64,000 nucleotides of DNA from JBLHZY01 sp050633265 (GTDB lineage: Bacteria > Pseudomonadota > Alphaproteobacteria > Rhodobacterales > Rhodobacteraceae). The notes under the pieces were generated by a model. The model had not been told where the DNA came from. It saw only the letters and a list, made by a program, of their open reading frames with translations, and searched no databases. Of the stretch, positions 40,676 to 49,709 are shown one piece after another. The stretch's first letter is position 1; each line of letters begins with the position of its first letter. Both the position numbers and the translations under genes were made by a program. The stretch lies in contig JBOEGE010000007.1 of assembly GCA_050633265.1 (NCBI GenBank), forward strand, positions 62,001-126,000. The letters are read 5' to 3'.

Positions 40676-41727
40676 AGCGCGGCGATTTCGCGATCAAACA
40701 CGGCGCGCGCGCGGCCCCAAACGCCTGCTTTTATCTCTCCCAACGCTAAGAGCGAGGGCAACAATTGCGCGGCGAAATCGGCGCTGGCCTCAGCGGGCAA
40801 AAGCGAGGGCAGATTATCAATCGCCATCACCCCAAGCGGCGGATTTTCGGCGACCGTTAGAACAGGCTCATCCCAATCGGTCACCGCATCATAAACCTTG
40901 ATCGGCGAATATTCAGACGCCGGATCGCAAGCAATATCGCCGATCATCCGTAAGGCGCGACCCGCTTCAATGGCATCCATAGGAACAAAGACAGGCGCGC
41001 CCGGTTGCGCCAAAATGCAGTTGAGCAGAATGTCATGGGCAAGCACCTCGGGGAAGGGGCCGCCATGCGCCGTTTCCGCCATATCCCAGCGGGTCACCTC
41101 AACGCCAACCGCTTCGCAAAGATCGCAAGCGCCCGCGCCAACGCGCCCCAATGCCCCGATCACCAAAGCACGCGGGCGCGGGGCAAAGGCGGCGTTCAAA
41201 TCTGCGCGCACATCGTCTTCCATCGCCTCGGCGCTCTCATAGGGCATCAGGGATTCGACCGTGTCATCCACCTGCTGCGCGGCCCAGCCTTTGAGCGTAA
41301 TGGCCGCGCCCGCAAAGCCAGCCCAATAGCCAAAGGCCGCAACCCGCCGCCCGCTCTCATCCACCAGATATTCCAGATCATAAAGCGCGCCATTGCCCGC
41401 CAGAAACCGCTTCAAAAAGGCCGGCCCGCTTGGCTGGCCTTTGAATGCATGGCCAAACATGATGTGACGATGCTTAAGCGGCGTGCCATCTTCGGGGAGC
41501 TCCTTGAGGCCGAAAATGATTGCGCCATCTGGTGCTTCTGGCCAGCTGCCTTCATCAGCAATCTCGCAGCCCACATCCGCGTAGTCCTCAATCGGGATAA
41601 CCCGCGCATCCGAGCGCTCAACCGTGATGCGAAAGCCCGCTTTGATCAGCTCAACCGCGCCCAAAGGCATCAACCCAACCCGATCTTCATTTTCGCGAGG
41701 TTCGGCGCGCACCCATAGATGTGTCAT
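40672..41727 (-). CDS. Saccharopine dehydrogenase (lysine-forming type) homologue
   Basis: The 351-residue protein has the two-domain alanine dehydrogenase/saccharopine dehydrogenase fold. The N-terminal part has WVRAEPRENEDRVGLMP, then FGLKELPEDGTPLKHRHIMFGHAFKGQ, which aligns by eye with the catalytic Lys and His region of fungal Lys1. The C-terminal part contains the nucleotide-binding ALVIGALGRVGAGACDLCEA. Fungal enzymes make lysine from saccharopine with NAD+; in bacteria of this group the direction and role are not settled. No companion lysine-ketoglutarate reductase gene is adjacent. Start ATG 41727 leads directly into the conserved block. Confidence 0.85.
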   Translation of the reverse strand: MTHLWVRAEPRENEDRVGLMPLGAVELIKAGFRITVERSDARVIPIEDYADVGCEIADEGSWPEAPDGAIIFGLKELPEDGTPLKHRHIMFGHAFKGQPSGPAFLKRFLAGNGALYDLEYLVDESGRRVAAFGYWAGFAGAAITLKGWAAQQVDDTVESLMPYESAEAMEDDVRADLNAAFAPRPRALVIGALGRVGAGACDLCEAVGVEVTRWDMAETAHGGPFPEVLAHDILLNCILAQPGAPVFVPMDAIEAGRALRMIGDIACDPASEYSPIKVYDAVTDWDEPVLTVAENPPLGVMAIDNLPSLLPAEASADFAAQLLPSLLALGEIKAGVWGRARAVFDREIAAL

Positions 41728-41823
41728 GGTGGTTTCTCCTGATTTCAGCCATAGCCCTAAGGCAAAACCCGCACAAAGAAAATCACTCGTTTTGGCATCC
41801 CAAAACCGCCCGTTTCAGCCCAA

Positions 41824-42525
41824 CTATTCCCAGCGCACATCGCCCAGAAAGATATAGCCCGCGCCATAGATCGTTTTGATCAGTCGGGGGTTTTTGGGAT
41901 CTTCATCAAGCTTGGTGCGCAGCCGCGAAATCCGCACATCCATCGCGCGATCAAAGCTTTCGCCAGCCGCACCGCCAAGGCTTTCTTGCATCTGCGCACG
42001 GCTGATCAAGCGCTTGGGCGCCTCCAAAAACATCCGCAAAACCTCGGCCTCTGCGTGGCTAATAGGAACATCTTGGCCCGCAGAATTGCGCAGCACATAA
42101 GAATCAAACAGCGCGCTCCAGCCTTCAAAATAGGCCGTGTTGGCCGCAGGGCCCGATGCGCGCGTATTGCGCAGCCGTGCCCGAACCCGGGCGACAACCT
42201 CAGAAGGATCAAAGGGTTTGATGATGTAATCATCCGCCCCAAGCTCAAGCCCAGTGATACGATCCTGAACCTGCCCACGCCCCGAAATGATGATGATCGC
42301 GGCCCCGCTCTCAAGCGCCAAACGATGCACAAGCGCAAGCCCATCGCGATCTGGCAACCCAAGATCAACAAGGCAAACCTCGGGCGCGGTTTTCGCAAGA
42401 GCGGCTTCAAATTCAGTGGCGCGCGCAAAGGTGGCGGTGCGAAACCCGGCCTCTTGCAACGCTTCCGACAGCATGGTGCGAATTTGCGGCTCATCATCCA
42501 GGATCGCAATCATTGGGGCGCTCAT
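41824..42525 (-). CDS. OmpR/PhoB-family response regulator
   Basis: A two-domain regulator of 233 residues. The receiver has the acidic pair DD (10-11), the phospho-acceptor Asp54 in CLVDLGLPDRDG, Ser/Thr in IIISGRGQ and the conserved Lys in YIIKPFDP. The C-terminal winged-helix (about 135-230) has the OmpR-type recognition region RAMDVRISRLRTKLDEDPKNPRLIKTIYGAGYIF. Its start overlaps the kinase stop by four bases (ATGA), so kinase and regulator are one operon. The divergent promoter region of the ligase/ABC cassette is the obvious candidate target and holds a 7-4-7 direct repeat suited to this DNA-binding family. Confidence 0.93.
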   Translation of the reverse strand: MSAPMIAILDDEPQIRTMLSEALQEAGFRTATFARATEFEAALAKTAPEVCLVDLGLPDRDGLALVHRLALESGAAIIIISGRGQVQDRITGLELGADDYIIKPFDPSEVVARVRARLRNTRASGPAANTAYFEGWSALFDSYVLRNSAGQDVPISHAEAEVLRMFLEAPKRLISRAQMQESLGGAAGESFDRAMDVRISRLRTKLDEDPKNPRLIKTIYGAGYIFLGDVRWE

Positions 42526-44483
42526 TTGATTGGCTCCTCCTGTTGGGGGCGCTGGGTCGCGGCGGCGATAAATGCAGCAAGCGCTTCGTTGCTAAAGGGC
42601 TTGGCGAGAGGCGCATGATGAGAGGCCATTTGCGCCGCAACAAACAGAGGATCGCTTTGCGGCCGCGATGTCATAAAGCGCAGCGTGGCGGGGGCCTCAA
42701 GCTTGGCCAGCTCAGGGATCAAATCAAGGCCAGAGCCACCCGCGCCAAGCGAGATATCCGAAAGCACCAGCTGCAAACCCTCGATCTCCAAAAGGGCGAT
42801 GGCCTCTTGGGCAGAGCTGGCTTCAATCACTTGATGCTTCATCTCAATCAAGGCCTCGCGCACGATCAGGCGAATGTCTGGATCATCCTCAACCAGCAAA
42901 ATCAGCAGTGGATCAGCGGCAGTTTTGGGCACTTTGCGAAGCGGCAAACGAATGCGCACCATCCCGCCGCCTTGATCCGAATTCCCGATAATCAATTGCC
43001 CGCCCGCCAGATTGGCCAGATCATAAACCATCGGCAAACCAAGGCCGGATCCTTCGCCGCCCTTGGTGGTAAAGAACGGCTCTAAGGCGCGGGCCAAAAC
43101 CTCGTCAGAGAAACCGGGCCCTGTATCACCGACTGTGATTTCGACCCATGTATCACGCTCATTTCGCGCGGTGATAATGATCCCGCCGGGCGCCGCCCCG
43201 ATAGCATCACGCGCATTCAGGATGAGGTTCAGCGCCATATCTTGCAGCGATGCAGGATCAAGCATCAAAGGCCCGTCAAAGCCCTCTGCCTCGAGCGAAA
43301 GCGAGATGCCGCCGGGCAAAGAGGGGCGCGCCAGAACAACAATATCCTGCAACAAATCAGGCAGGTCGGTCGGCGAAAAGCGCATCTCGCGCGGGCCGGA
43401 AATCTGTGCGAGGCGATCAAGCAAGACCCCGCCGCGCCGCGCCGCTGCTGTTGTCGCGCCGACAAGCTCAAGCGCATCTTGGGGCAGGTCCGTGCGAGAC
43501 AGGCGGCTTTGCGTTCCCAAAATAATCGTTAGCAAATTGGCAAAATCATGGGCCAATCCACTTGTCAGCTGGGCGGCCAATTCGCGCCGTTTTGTCTGGG
43601 CCAGAATGGCGCGGGCTTGGGCTTCTTCGGTCATATCGACCGAGAGGATATAAACCCCTTGCACCTTGCCGCCCTCAGCCAGATCCGGGGTAAAAGCAAC
43701 CCGGATACGCCGCGATGAGGCCGTATCATTAAACTCAAACGCGCAAGCAACCCCCATCAAAGCGCGGGCCAAATAGGGGGCAATGCGGGCAAAGCGATCT
43801 TCGCCCAAAGCTTCGCGAATATGCAGACCTTCTATATTCTCGCGGCTCCCAGGAAGCACCGAGGCAAGCCGTTGATTTGAAAAAGTATACCGGCGATCAA
43901 GCCCGATGCGCGCGATATGCGCCGGGATCATTTGCGCCGTCATCCGTGTTTGGCTTTCCATCAAGGTCAGCTCGTGTTTGGCCTCTTCGAGCTGGGCATT
44001 GGCGGCGGCAAGGCGGCGGTTGGCGGCGGCGGTTTTCTCGGCGTTTTCAAGCACCTTTTCAGCCAGATCAACCGAGCGCGCACGCAGCAGCGTCTCTTGT
44101 TGTTTTACCGATGTGATATCTGTGTAAACCGAGACCCAGCCCCCCGAAGGCAGCGGCGAGCCTTCGACAGAAATCACCCGCCCGTTTGAGCGCGTCCGCT
44201 CCATATAATGCGGCTCAAAGGCGCGCGCCTGTTTGACCCGTTCTGCAACAAATGCCTCCGGATCAGCGACCGCGCCATACTCGCCATTCGTCACAAGGAA
44301 ATGGATCGTCTCTTCAAAGGATGCGCCCCGTGTTGCCAGCGCTTCGGGCAGACCAAACATCACCCGAAACGGGCGGTTGGCAACTGCAAGGCGCAGGTCA
44401 TCATCATAGATCGAAAGGCCCTGCTGAATGAGATTCAGCCCGGCTTGGGTTAGCTCTTCAATGCTGCGATCACGTGCGGCCAT
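42522..44483 (-). CDS. Hybrid PAS-sensor histidine kinase with C-terminal receiver
   Basis: The protein has 653 residues and no membrane segment, so it senses inside the cell. Domains in order: a PAS domain (LTQAGLNLIQQGLSIYDDDLRLAVANRPF, about 10-110), a coiled-coil linker (about 130-180), a second PAS (ARIGLDRRYTFSNQRLASVL, about 190-285), the phospho-acceptor domain with His312 in SGLAHDFANLLTIILG, an ATPase domain (NLILNARDAIG, GDTGPGF, GEGSGLGLPM), and a receiver (LVEDDPDIR, acceptor Asp in LVLSDISLG). It resembles the PAS-7/NahK-like kinases. Its neighbours suggest it responds to the substrate or product of the ligase/ABC cassette. Confidence 0.9.
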   Translation of the reverse strand: MAARDRSIEELTQAGLNLIQQGLSIYDDDLRLAVANRPFRVMFGLPEALATRGASFEETIHFLVTNGEYGAVADPEAFVAERVKQARAFEPHYMERTRSNGRVISVEGSPLPSGGWVSVYTDITSVKQQETLLRARSVDLAEKVLENAEKTAAANRRLAAANAQLEEAKHELTLMESQTRMTAQMIPAHIARIGLDRRYTFSNQRLASVLPGSRENIEGLHIREALGEDRFARIAPYLARALMGVACAFEFNDTASSRRIRVAFTPDLAEGGKVQGVYILSVDMTEEAQARAILAQTKRRELAAQLTSGLAHDFANLLTIILGTQSRLSRTDLPQDALELVGATTAAARRGGVLLDRLAQISGPREMRFSPTDLPDLLQDIVVLARPSLPGGISLSLEAEGFDGPLMLDPASLQDMALNLILNARDAIGAAPGGIIITARNERDTWVEITVGDTGPGFSDEVLARALEPFFTTKGGEGSGLGLPMVYDLANLAGGQLIIGNSDQGGGMVRIRLPLRKVPKTAADPLLILLVEDDPDIRLIVREALIEMKHQVIEASSAQEAIALLEIEGLQLVLSDISLGAGGSGLDLIPELAKLEAPATLRFMTSRPQSDPLFVAAQMASHHAPLAKPFSNEALAAFIAAATQRPQQEEPIK

Positions 44484-44582
44484 TTATCCCCCCGATCCCA
44501 TATCGCTATCACTCAGCGCGCCGCACGAAAAGGGGCGAGCATAGGCACGGATGGCTTGTAACAATTCGTTAGGATTCAGACA

Positions 44583-44600
44583 AAGTTAAGAAAAAGTTGA
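44583..44600 (+). promoter_or_regulatory. Candidate response-regulator box, 7-4-7 direct repeat
   Basis: AAGTTAA (44583-44589), a 4-nt spacer, and AAGTTGA (44594-44600) form a direct repeat with an 11-bp period, the geometry of the pho box and other OmpR/PhoB-family sites. It lies between the kinase gene and the ligase gene, about 95 nt upstream of the ligase start. Confidence 0.5.
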
Positions 44601-44609
44601 CGCCGAAGA

Positions 44610-44632
44610 ATTGTCTGTCACGGTTTGACAAT
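44610..44632 (+). promoter_or_regulatory. Inverted repeat upstream of the ligase gene
   Basis: ATTGTC (44610-44615) and GACAAT (44627-44632) are exact reverse complements separated by 11 bp. The layout suits a dimeric DNA-binding protein. It lies 61 nt before the ligase start codon, near the likely promoter. Confidence 0.5.
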
Positions 44633-44693
44633 ACGAGAATCGCAAAAGCGGCCGTGATCGTCGGAGGGAGAGCCGACGCTGGGAGGATACGAA

Positions 44694-46661
44694 TTGATAC
44701 AGAATTCAGCGGCGCAAGGCGCACTGATATCTATTCCTGCGCTTCTTGCGCGGAATGTCGCAGAGCATGGCAACAAGCCCGCTTACCGCGAAAAAGAATT
44801 TGGCATTTGGCAAAGCTGGACATGGGCCGAGACCGCCGAAGAAATCCGCGCGATGGCGCTTGGGTTTCTGGCAATCGGCGTTGCGCGCGGCGATAGCATT
44901 GCCATTATTGGCCGCAACCGCCCGGCGCATTATTGGGCGATGGTTGCCGCGCAAATGGTCGGTGCGATCCCAGTTCCGCTTTATCAAGATGCTGTGGCCG
45001 AAGAGATGGCTTATGTGCTTGAACATTGCGGCGCGCGCTTCGTTGTTGCCGGCGATCAGGAGCAGGTTGATAAGGTTATCGACGTGCAGCAAACCGTTAA
45101 GGGCATTGATCACGTGCTCTACAACGACAAACGCGGCATGCGCAAATACGATCACACGCATCTCAATTGGCTGCATGATATTCAGGCCGAAGGCGAAGCG
45201 GGCCATTCCCGTTTTGAGGCCGAGCTAGACAAGCGCATCGCTGAAATCACCTATGATGATACCTGCGTGATGCTTTATACTTCGGGCACAACGGGCAAGC
45301 CTAAGGGCGTTGTTCTGTCCAACCGCAACATCATCGAAACCTCGAAGAATTCCTCAGAATTTGATGCGCTGAACGCGGGTGAAGATGTGCTGGCTTACCT
45401 GCCGATGGCATGGGTTGGCGATTTCATCTTCTCTATCGGGCAGGCTTACTGGACGGGTTTTTGCGTCAATTGCCCCGAAAGCGATGCGACCATGATGGGC
45501 GATCTGCGCGAAATCGGGCCAACCTATTATTTCGCCCCGCCGCGCGTTTTTGAAGGCCAGCTCACCAATGTGATGATCCGCATGGAAGACGCAGGCCGCC
45601 TCAAGCGCCACTGGTTCAAGAAATACATGGAAATCGCCAAAACCGTTGGCCCGAAATTGCTGGATGGCAAACCCGTCAGCCTTGGCGAGCGCATCAGATA
45701 TAAGATCGGCGATCTGCTGGTCTATGGCCCGCTAAAGAATACCCTTGGCCTGAGCCGCGTGCGCGTTGGCTATACGGCAGGCGAGGCGATCGGCCCCGAG
45801 ATTTTCGCGTTTTACCGCGCCCTTGGGATCAACCTCAAACAGCTCTACGGCCAGACGGAAGCCTCCGTTTTCATCGCCCAGCAGCCCGATGGCGATGTGC
45901 GCGATGATACGGTTGGCGTTCCAAGCCCCGGCGTTGAGATCAAGATCGGCGACAATGGCGAGGTTTACTATCGCTCGCCCGGCGTCTTTATCGAGTATTT
46001 CAAGAACCCCGAAAGCACCGCCAGCACCAAAGATGCCGAGGGTTGGGTCGCCACGGGGGATGCAGGCTTTATCGAAGAAGGCACGGGCCATCTGCGCATT
46101 ATCGACCGCGCCAAAGACGTTGGCAAAATGGCCGATGGCGCGATGTTTGCCCCCAAATATGTTGAAAACAAACTCAAGTTCTACCCCAATATTCTTGAGG
46201 CTGTTGTCTTTGGCAATGGGCGCGAAATGTGCACCGCTTTCATCAACATTGATCTCAATGCTGTCGGCAATTGGGCCGAACGCAACAATATTTCTTACGC
46301 CTCTTATCAAGAGCTGGCGGGGCATCCAGAAGTTGTTGGCGCGATCCAAAAACATGTTGAAGAGGTCAATGCCAGCGTTGCCAATGATCCGATGCTTTCC
46401 AATTGTCAGATCCACCGCTTCTTGATCCTGCACAAAGAGCTTGATGCAGATGATGGCGAAATGACCCGCACCCGCAAAGTGCGCCGCAACATCGTCGAAG
46501 AGAAATACAGCGATCTGATTGATGCGCTCTATGACGGCTCGGCCTCGATCTACACCGAAACCGAAGTGACATATGAAGACGGCCGCAAAGGCAAGATGAC
46601 CGCCACGCTTGAGCTGCGCGATGCAGCCGTGCAGGGCGCAGGAAGGATTGCGGCACAATGA
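44694..46661 (+). CDS. Long-chain acyl-CoA synthetase-like AMP-forming ligase
   Basis: This ANL-superfamily enzyme has 655 residues. The AMP-binding P-loop is YTSGTTGKPKGVV (about 195-207); later motifs are YGQTEASV, GWVATGDAGFIEEG and RAKDVGKMADG. Length and the extra domain around residues 280-350 fit the long-chain fatty-acid ligase group. It would convert a carboxylic acid to its CoA thioester with ATP. The start is a TTG at 44694: GGGAGG lies about 8 bases upstream, and the next in-frame Met (near residue 54) is inside the conserved fold. The stop overlaps the livG-like start (ATGA), so it heads the seven-gene cassette. Confidence 0.88.
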   Translation: MIQNSAAQGALISIPALLARNVAEHGNKPAYREKEFGIWQSWTWAETAEEIRAMALGFLAIGVARGDSIAIIGRNRPAHYWAMVAAQMVGAIPVPLYQDAVAEEMAYVLEHCGARFVVAGDQEQVDKVIDVQQTVKGIDHVLYNDKRGMRKYDHTHLNWLHDIQAEGEAGHSRFEAELDKRIAEITYDDTCVMLYTSGTTGKPKGVVLSNRNIIETSKNSSEFDALNAGEDVLAYLPMAWVGDFIFSIGQAYWTGFCVNCPESDATMMGDLREIGPTYYFAPPRVFEGQLTNVMIRMEDAGRLKRHWFKKYMEIAKTVGPKLLDGKPVSLGERIRYKIGDLLVYGPLKNTLGLSRVRVGYTAGEAIGPEIFAFYRALGINLKQLYGQTEASVFIAQQPDGDVRDDTVGVPSPGVEIKIGDNGEVYYRSPGVFIEYFKNPESTASTKDAEGWVATGDAGFIEEGTGHLRIIDRAKDVGKMADGAMFAPKYVENKLKFYPNILEAVVFGNGREMCTAFINIDLNAVGNWAERNNISYASYQELAGHPEVVGAIQKHVEEVNASVANDPMLSNCQIHRFLILHKELDADDGEMTRTRKVRRNIVEEKYSDLIDALYDGSASIYTETEVTYEDGRKGKMTATLELRDAAVQGAGRIAAQ

Positions 46662-47476
46662 AAGATACCGCCCAAAGCTACGTGACCGAGGATGGCCGCA
46701 CCATCGGCGGGACCTTGATGGAAATGAAGAATATCACCCTGCGTTTTGGTGGTGTGGTGGCGATCAAGGACATCTCCTTTGACATCCGCGAAGGCGAAAT
46801 TCGCGCGATCATCGGGCCAAACGGCGCGGGGAAATCCTCGATGCTGAATGTGATCTCCGGCTTCTATGTGCCCTCTGAGGGCGAGGTGTATTATAAGGGT
46901 GCCAAGCGGCCCCAAATGAAGCCCTTCCAAGTTGCTCGCCAAGGCATCGCGCGGACGTTCCAAAACATCGCGCTGTTCGAAGGCATGTCTGTTTTGGACA
47001 ATGTGATGACAGGGCGTTTGACCCATATGAAAACCGGGCTTGCCGCGCAATCCATCTGGTGGGGCAAAGCGGCGCGCGAGGAAAGCGAGAACCGCGAGAA
47101 GGTCGAAAAGATCATCGACTTTCTGGAAATCCAAGCGATCCGCAAAACCCCGGTTGGCCGTCTTCCCTATGGGTTGAAAAAGCGGGTCGAACTGGCGCGC
47201 GCATTGGCGGCCGAGCCATCGCTTTTGCTGCTGGATGAGCCAATGGCGGGCATGAACGTTGAGGAAAAAGAGGACATGAGCCGCTTTATCCTTGATGTGA
47301 ACGATGAATTTGGAACGACAATCGCCCTGATCGAACATGACATGGGCGTTGTGATGGATCTTTCTGATCGGGTTGTTGTGATGGATTACGGCAAGAAGAT
47401 CGGCGATGGAACGCCCGACGAAGTGCGCAACAATCAGGCCGTGATTGATGCTTATCTGGGGGTTGCTCATGATTGA
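46658..47476 (+). CDS. livG: LivG-type ABC transporter ATP-binding protein
   Basis: This ATPase subunit has 272 residues: Walker A GPNGAGKS (53-60), a signature region in which RLPYGLKKRVELARALA replaces the usual LSGGQ, Walker B SLLLLDEPMAGM and the switch His in ALIEHDMG. The FQNIALFEGMSVLDNVMTG segment is typical of LivG. The N-terminal extension of about 20 residues is longer than usual. The start overlaps the ligase stop by four bases, and the livH-like gene follows after 38 bp. It energises an importer of the branched-chain amino acid (HAAT) family; the substrate may not be an amino acid. Confidence 0.9.
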   Translation: MKDTAQSYVTEDGRTIGGTLMEMKNITLRFGGVVAIKDISFDIREGEIRAIIGPNGAGKSSMLNVISGFYVPSEGEVYYKGAKRPQMKPFQVARQGIARTFQNIALFEGMSVLDNVMTGRLTHMKTGLAAQSIWWGKAAREESENREKVEKIIDFLEIQAIRKTPVGRLPYGLKKRVELARALAAEPSLLLLDEPMAGMNVEEKEDMSRFILDVNDEFGTTIALIEHDMGVVMDLSDRVVVMDYGKKIGDGTPDEVRNNQAVIDAYLGVAHD

Positions 47477-47514
47477 TCTCACCCCCCTAAAATCTCAAAT
47501 CGCAGGAGGCTCGC

Positions 47515-48501
47515 ATGCCTGAGCAGTTCTTATTTGCGACCGAAGTGATGCTCAACGGGCTGATGGCCGGGGTGCTTTATGCACTTGTGGCGCTTGGCTT
47601 TGTGCTGATCTTTAAAGCCTCCGGTATCTTCAATTATGCCCAAGGGGTTATGGCGCTTTTCGCCGCCCTTACGCTTGTTGGCATCCAGCAAGGCCAAGTC
47701 CCCTTTGCGCATTTGATCAACGCGGTGTTTGGCACCGAAGTGCATCATTTCCCTTGGCATGTCCCCTCGATCATCGCGATCATCCTGGCCTTTGGCATCA
47801 TGGTTCTCTTTGCGATCCTGGTCGAGCGCTACGTGCTTAAACACCTGGTGAACCAAGAGCCGATCATCCTGTTTATGGCAACGATCGGGCTTGCCTATTT
47901 CATGGAAGGTTTCGGCGATTTGATGTGGGGCTCTGATATCAAAAAGCTTGATGTTGGCCTGCCCCAAGGCATCTCGATGATGATCGACGAGACAACATTC
48001 GGCTGGTTCGGCTATGGTTTCTTTATTGACCGGCTTGATATTGCCGCCTCAATCGTTGCGGCGCTTCTTGTGATCGGGCTGACGATCTTTTCGCAATATT
48101 CCAAACAAGGCCGCGCCCTTCGCGCTGTTGCAGATGATCACCAAGCGGCGCTCTCTGTAGGGATTTCGCTGCGCTTTATCTGGGTGCTGGTTTGGTCGAT
48201 TGCCGGGTTTGTTGCCCTTGTTGCGGGGATCATGTGGGGCGCGAAATCGGGGGTGCAATTCTCGCTGTCCTTGATCGCTCTCAAGGCGCTTCCGGTGCTG
48301 ATGCTTGGCGGCTTTACCTCCATTCCCGGCGCGATTGTTGGCGGGTTGATCATCGGCGTGGGCGAGAAACTGTTTGAGTTTATCGTCGGCCCAATGGTTG
48401 GCGGCGCGACCGAGAATTGGTTCGCTTATGTGCTCGCGCTTCTCTTCCTCGTCTTTCGCCCACAAGGCCTGTTTGGGGAGAAAATCATTGAACGCGTCTA
48501 A
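47515..48501 (+). CDS. livH: LivH-type ABC transporter permease
   Basis: This 328-residue membrane protein has about eight to nine hydrophobic segments. The LivH hallmarks are LNGLMAGVLYALVALGFVLIFKASGIFNYAQG near the N-terminus and FSQYSKQGRALRAVADDHQAALSVGI, the coupling loop that contacts the ATPase, followed by ALKALPVLMLGGFTSIPGAIVGGLI. GGAGG lies 5-6 bases before the ATG. It forms the inner-membrane channel with the LivM-like protein encoded next. Confidence 0.93.
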   Translation: MPEQFLFATEVMLNGLMAGVLYALVALGFVLIFKASGIFNYAQGVMALFAALTLVGIQQGQVPFAHLINAVFGTEVHHFPWHVPSIIAIILAFGIMVLFAILVERYVLKHLVNQEPIILFMATIGLAYFMEGFGDLMWGSDIKKLDVGLPQGISMMIDETTFGWFGYGFFIDRLDIAASIVAALLVIGLTIFSQYSKQGRALRAVADDHQAALSVGISLRFIWVLVWSIAGFVALVAGIMWGAKSGVQFSLSLIALKALPVLMLGGFTSIPGAIVGGLIIGVGEKLFEFIVGPMVGGATENWFAYVLALLFLVFRPQGLFGEKIIERV

Positions 48502-48554
48502 AGAATTCACCGGGCGCAGAGCCTTCCACACAATGATGATGAAAGGGGTCTGAG

Positions 48555-49631
48555 ATGCTCTACCGTGAAGCTGGAGATTTCTCCGAAACCTATGAAGAAG
48601 ATAGCCAAACCTTCCCGATCAAATTTGATCGGTGGCGCTACTATGCTGTGCTGGCCATCGCCTTTGGGGTGATCCCGTTTATCATCAATGATTACTGGGC
48701 GAATGCGGTTTTCGTTCCGCTCCTGATCTATACAATTGCGGCCATCGGGCTAAATATTCTAACCGGCTATTGTGGGCAGGTTTCGCTCGGAACGGGCGGG
48801 TTCATGGCCGTTGGCGCCTATGCCTGCTACAAATTGATGACCTCATTCCCGGATGTGAACATCTTCTTTCACGTGCTGATTTCCGGGCTGATCACAGCGG
48901 GCGTCGGCATCCTGTTTGGCCTGCCAAGTTTGCGCATCAAAGGCTTCTATCTCGCAGTGGCAACTCTGGCGGCGCAGTTCTTTCTGGTCTGGCTGTTCAA
49001 CAAAGTGCCGTGGTTCTATAACAACTCCGCCTCGGGCCAAATCTCTGCCCCAGAGCGGACAGTTTTTGGCATCGTCGTGACGGGGCCAAATACCGAAGCT
49101 TGGGCGAAATACCTCTTCTGCCTTGTGCTGGTCTTCTTGCTCGCTTGGTTTGCCCGCAATCTGACCCGCGGCTCGGTTGGGCGCAAATGGATGGCCATCC
49201 GCGATATGGATATCGCCGCCGAGATCATCGGGGTGAACCCGCTAACGGCGAAACTATCCGCCTTTGCTGTCAGCTCTTTCTTTGTCGGTGTTGCGGGTGC
49301 GCTGTTCTTTAGTGTCTATCTTGGCGCGGTTGAAGTTGGCGAAGCCTTTGGCATTCAGAAATCATTCCTCGTGCTCTTCATGATCATCATTGGCGGCCTG
49401 GGCTCTATCTTTGGGTCCTTTGCGGGCGCGGCCTTCATGGTCTTGCTGCCGGTGTTCTTGAAGAACGTGCTTGTTGGCGGGCTTGGCTGGCCAACCGATC
49501 TTGCGGCGCATCTGGAATTCATGATCGTTGGCGGGCTTATCGTGATCTTCTTGATCGTTGAGCCGCATGGATTGGCCCAGCTCTGGCGCCTGTCCAAAGA
49601 GAAACTACGCTTGTGGCCCTTCCCGCACTAG
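48555..49631 (+). CDS. livM: LivM-type ABC transporter permease
   Basis: This permease has 358 residues and about nine membrane segments. The LivM hallmarks are LNILTGYCGQVSLGTGGFMAVGAYACY and a coupling loop KWMAIRDMDIAAEIIGVNPLTAKLSAF, then FMIIIGGLGSIFGSFAGAAFMVLLP. An N-terminal cytoplasmic stretch of about 30 residues (EAGDFSETYEEDSQTFPIKFD) is acidic and longer than in amino-acid LivM proteins. AAAGGGG lies about 8 bases before the ATG. The pair with LivH is complete. Confidence 0.92.
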   Translation: MLYREAGDFSETYEEDSQTFPIKFDRWRYYAVLAIAFGVIPFIINDYWANAVFVPLLIYTIAAIGLNILTGYCGQVSLGTGGFMAVGAYACYKLMTSFPDVNIFFHVLISGLITAGVGILFGLPSLRIKGFYLAVATLAAQFFLVWLFNKVPWFYNNSASGQISAPERTVFGIVVTGPNTEAWAKYLFCLVLVFLLAWFARNLTRGSVGRKWMAIRDMDIAAEIIGVNPLTAKLSAFAVSSFFVGVAGALFFSVYLGAVEVGEAFGIQKSFLVLFMIIIGGLGSIFGSFAGAAFMVLLPVFLKNVLVGGLGWPTDLAAHLEFMIVGGLIVIFLIVEPHGLAQLWRLSKEKLRLWPFPH

Positions 49632-49709
49632 CCGGGGCGGCCAATCTACAGACCGGGGAAAACCTCGGCATATGACCACCATCGAAATATCCAAGGGAGG
49701 ACGAACTCG

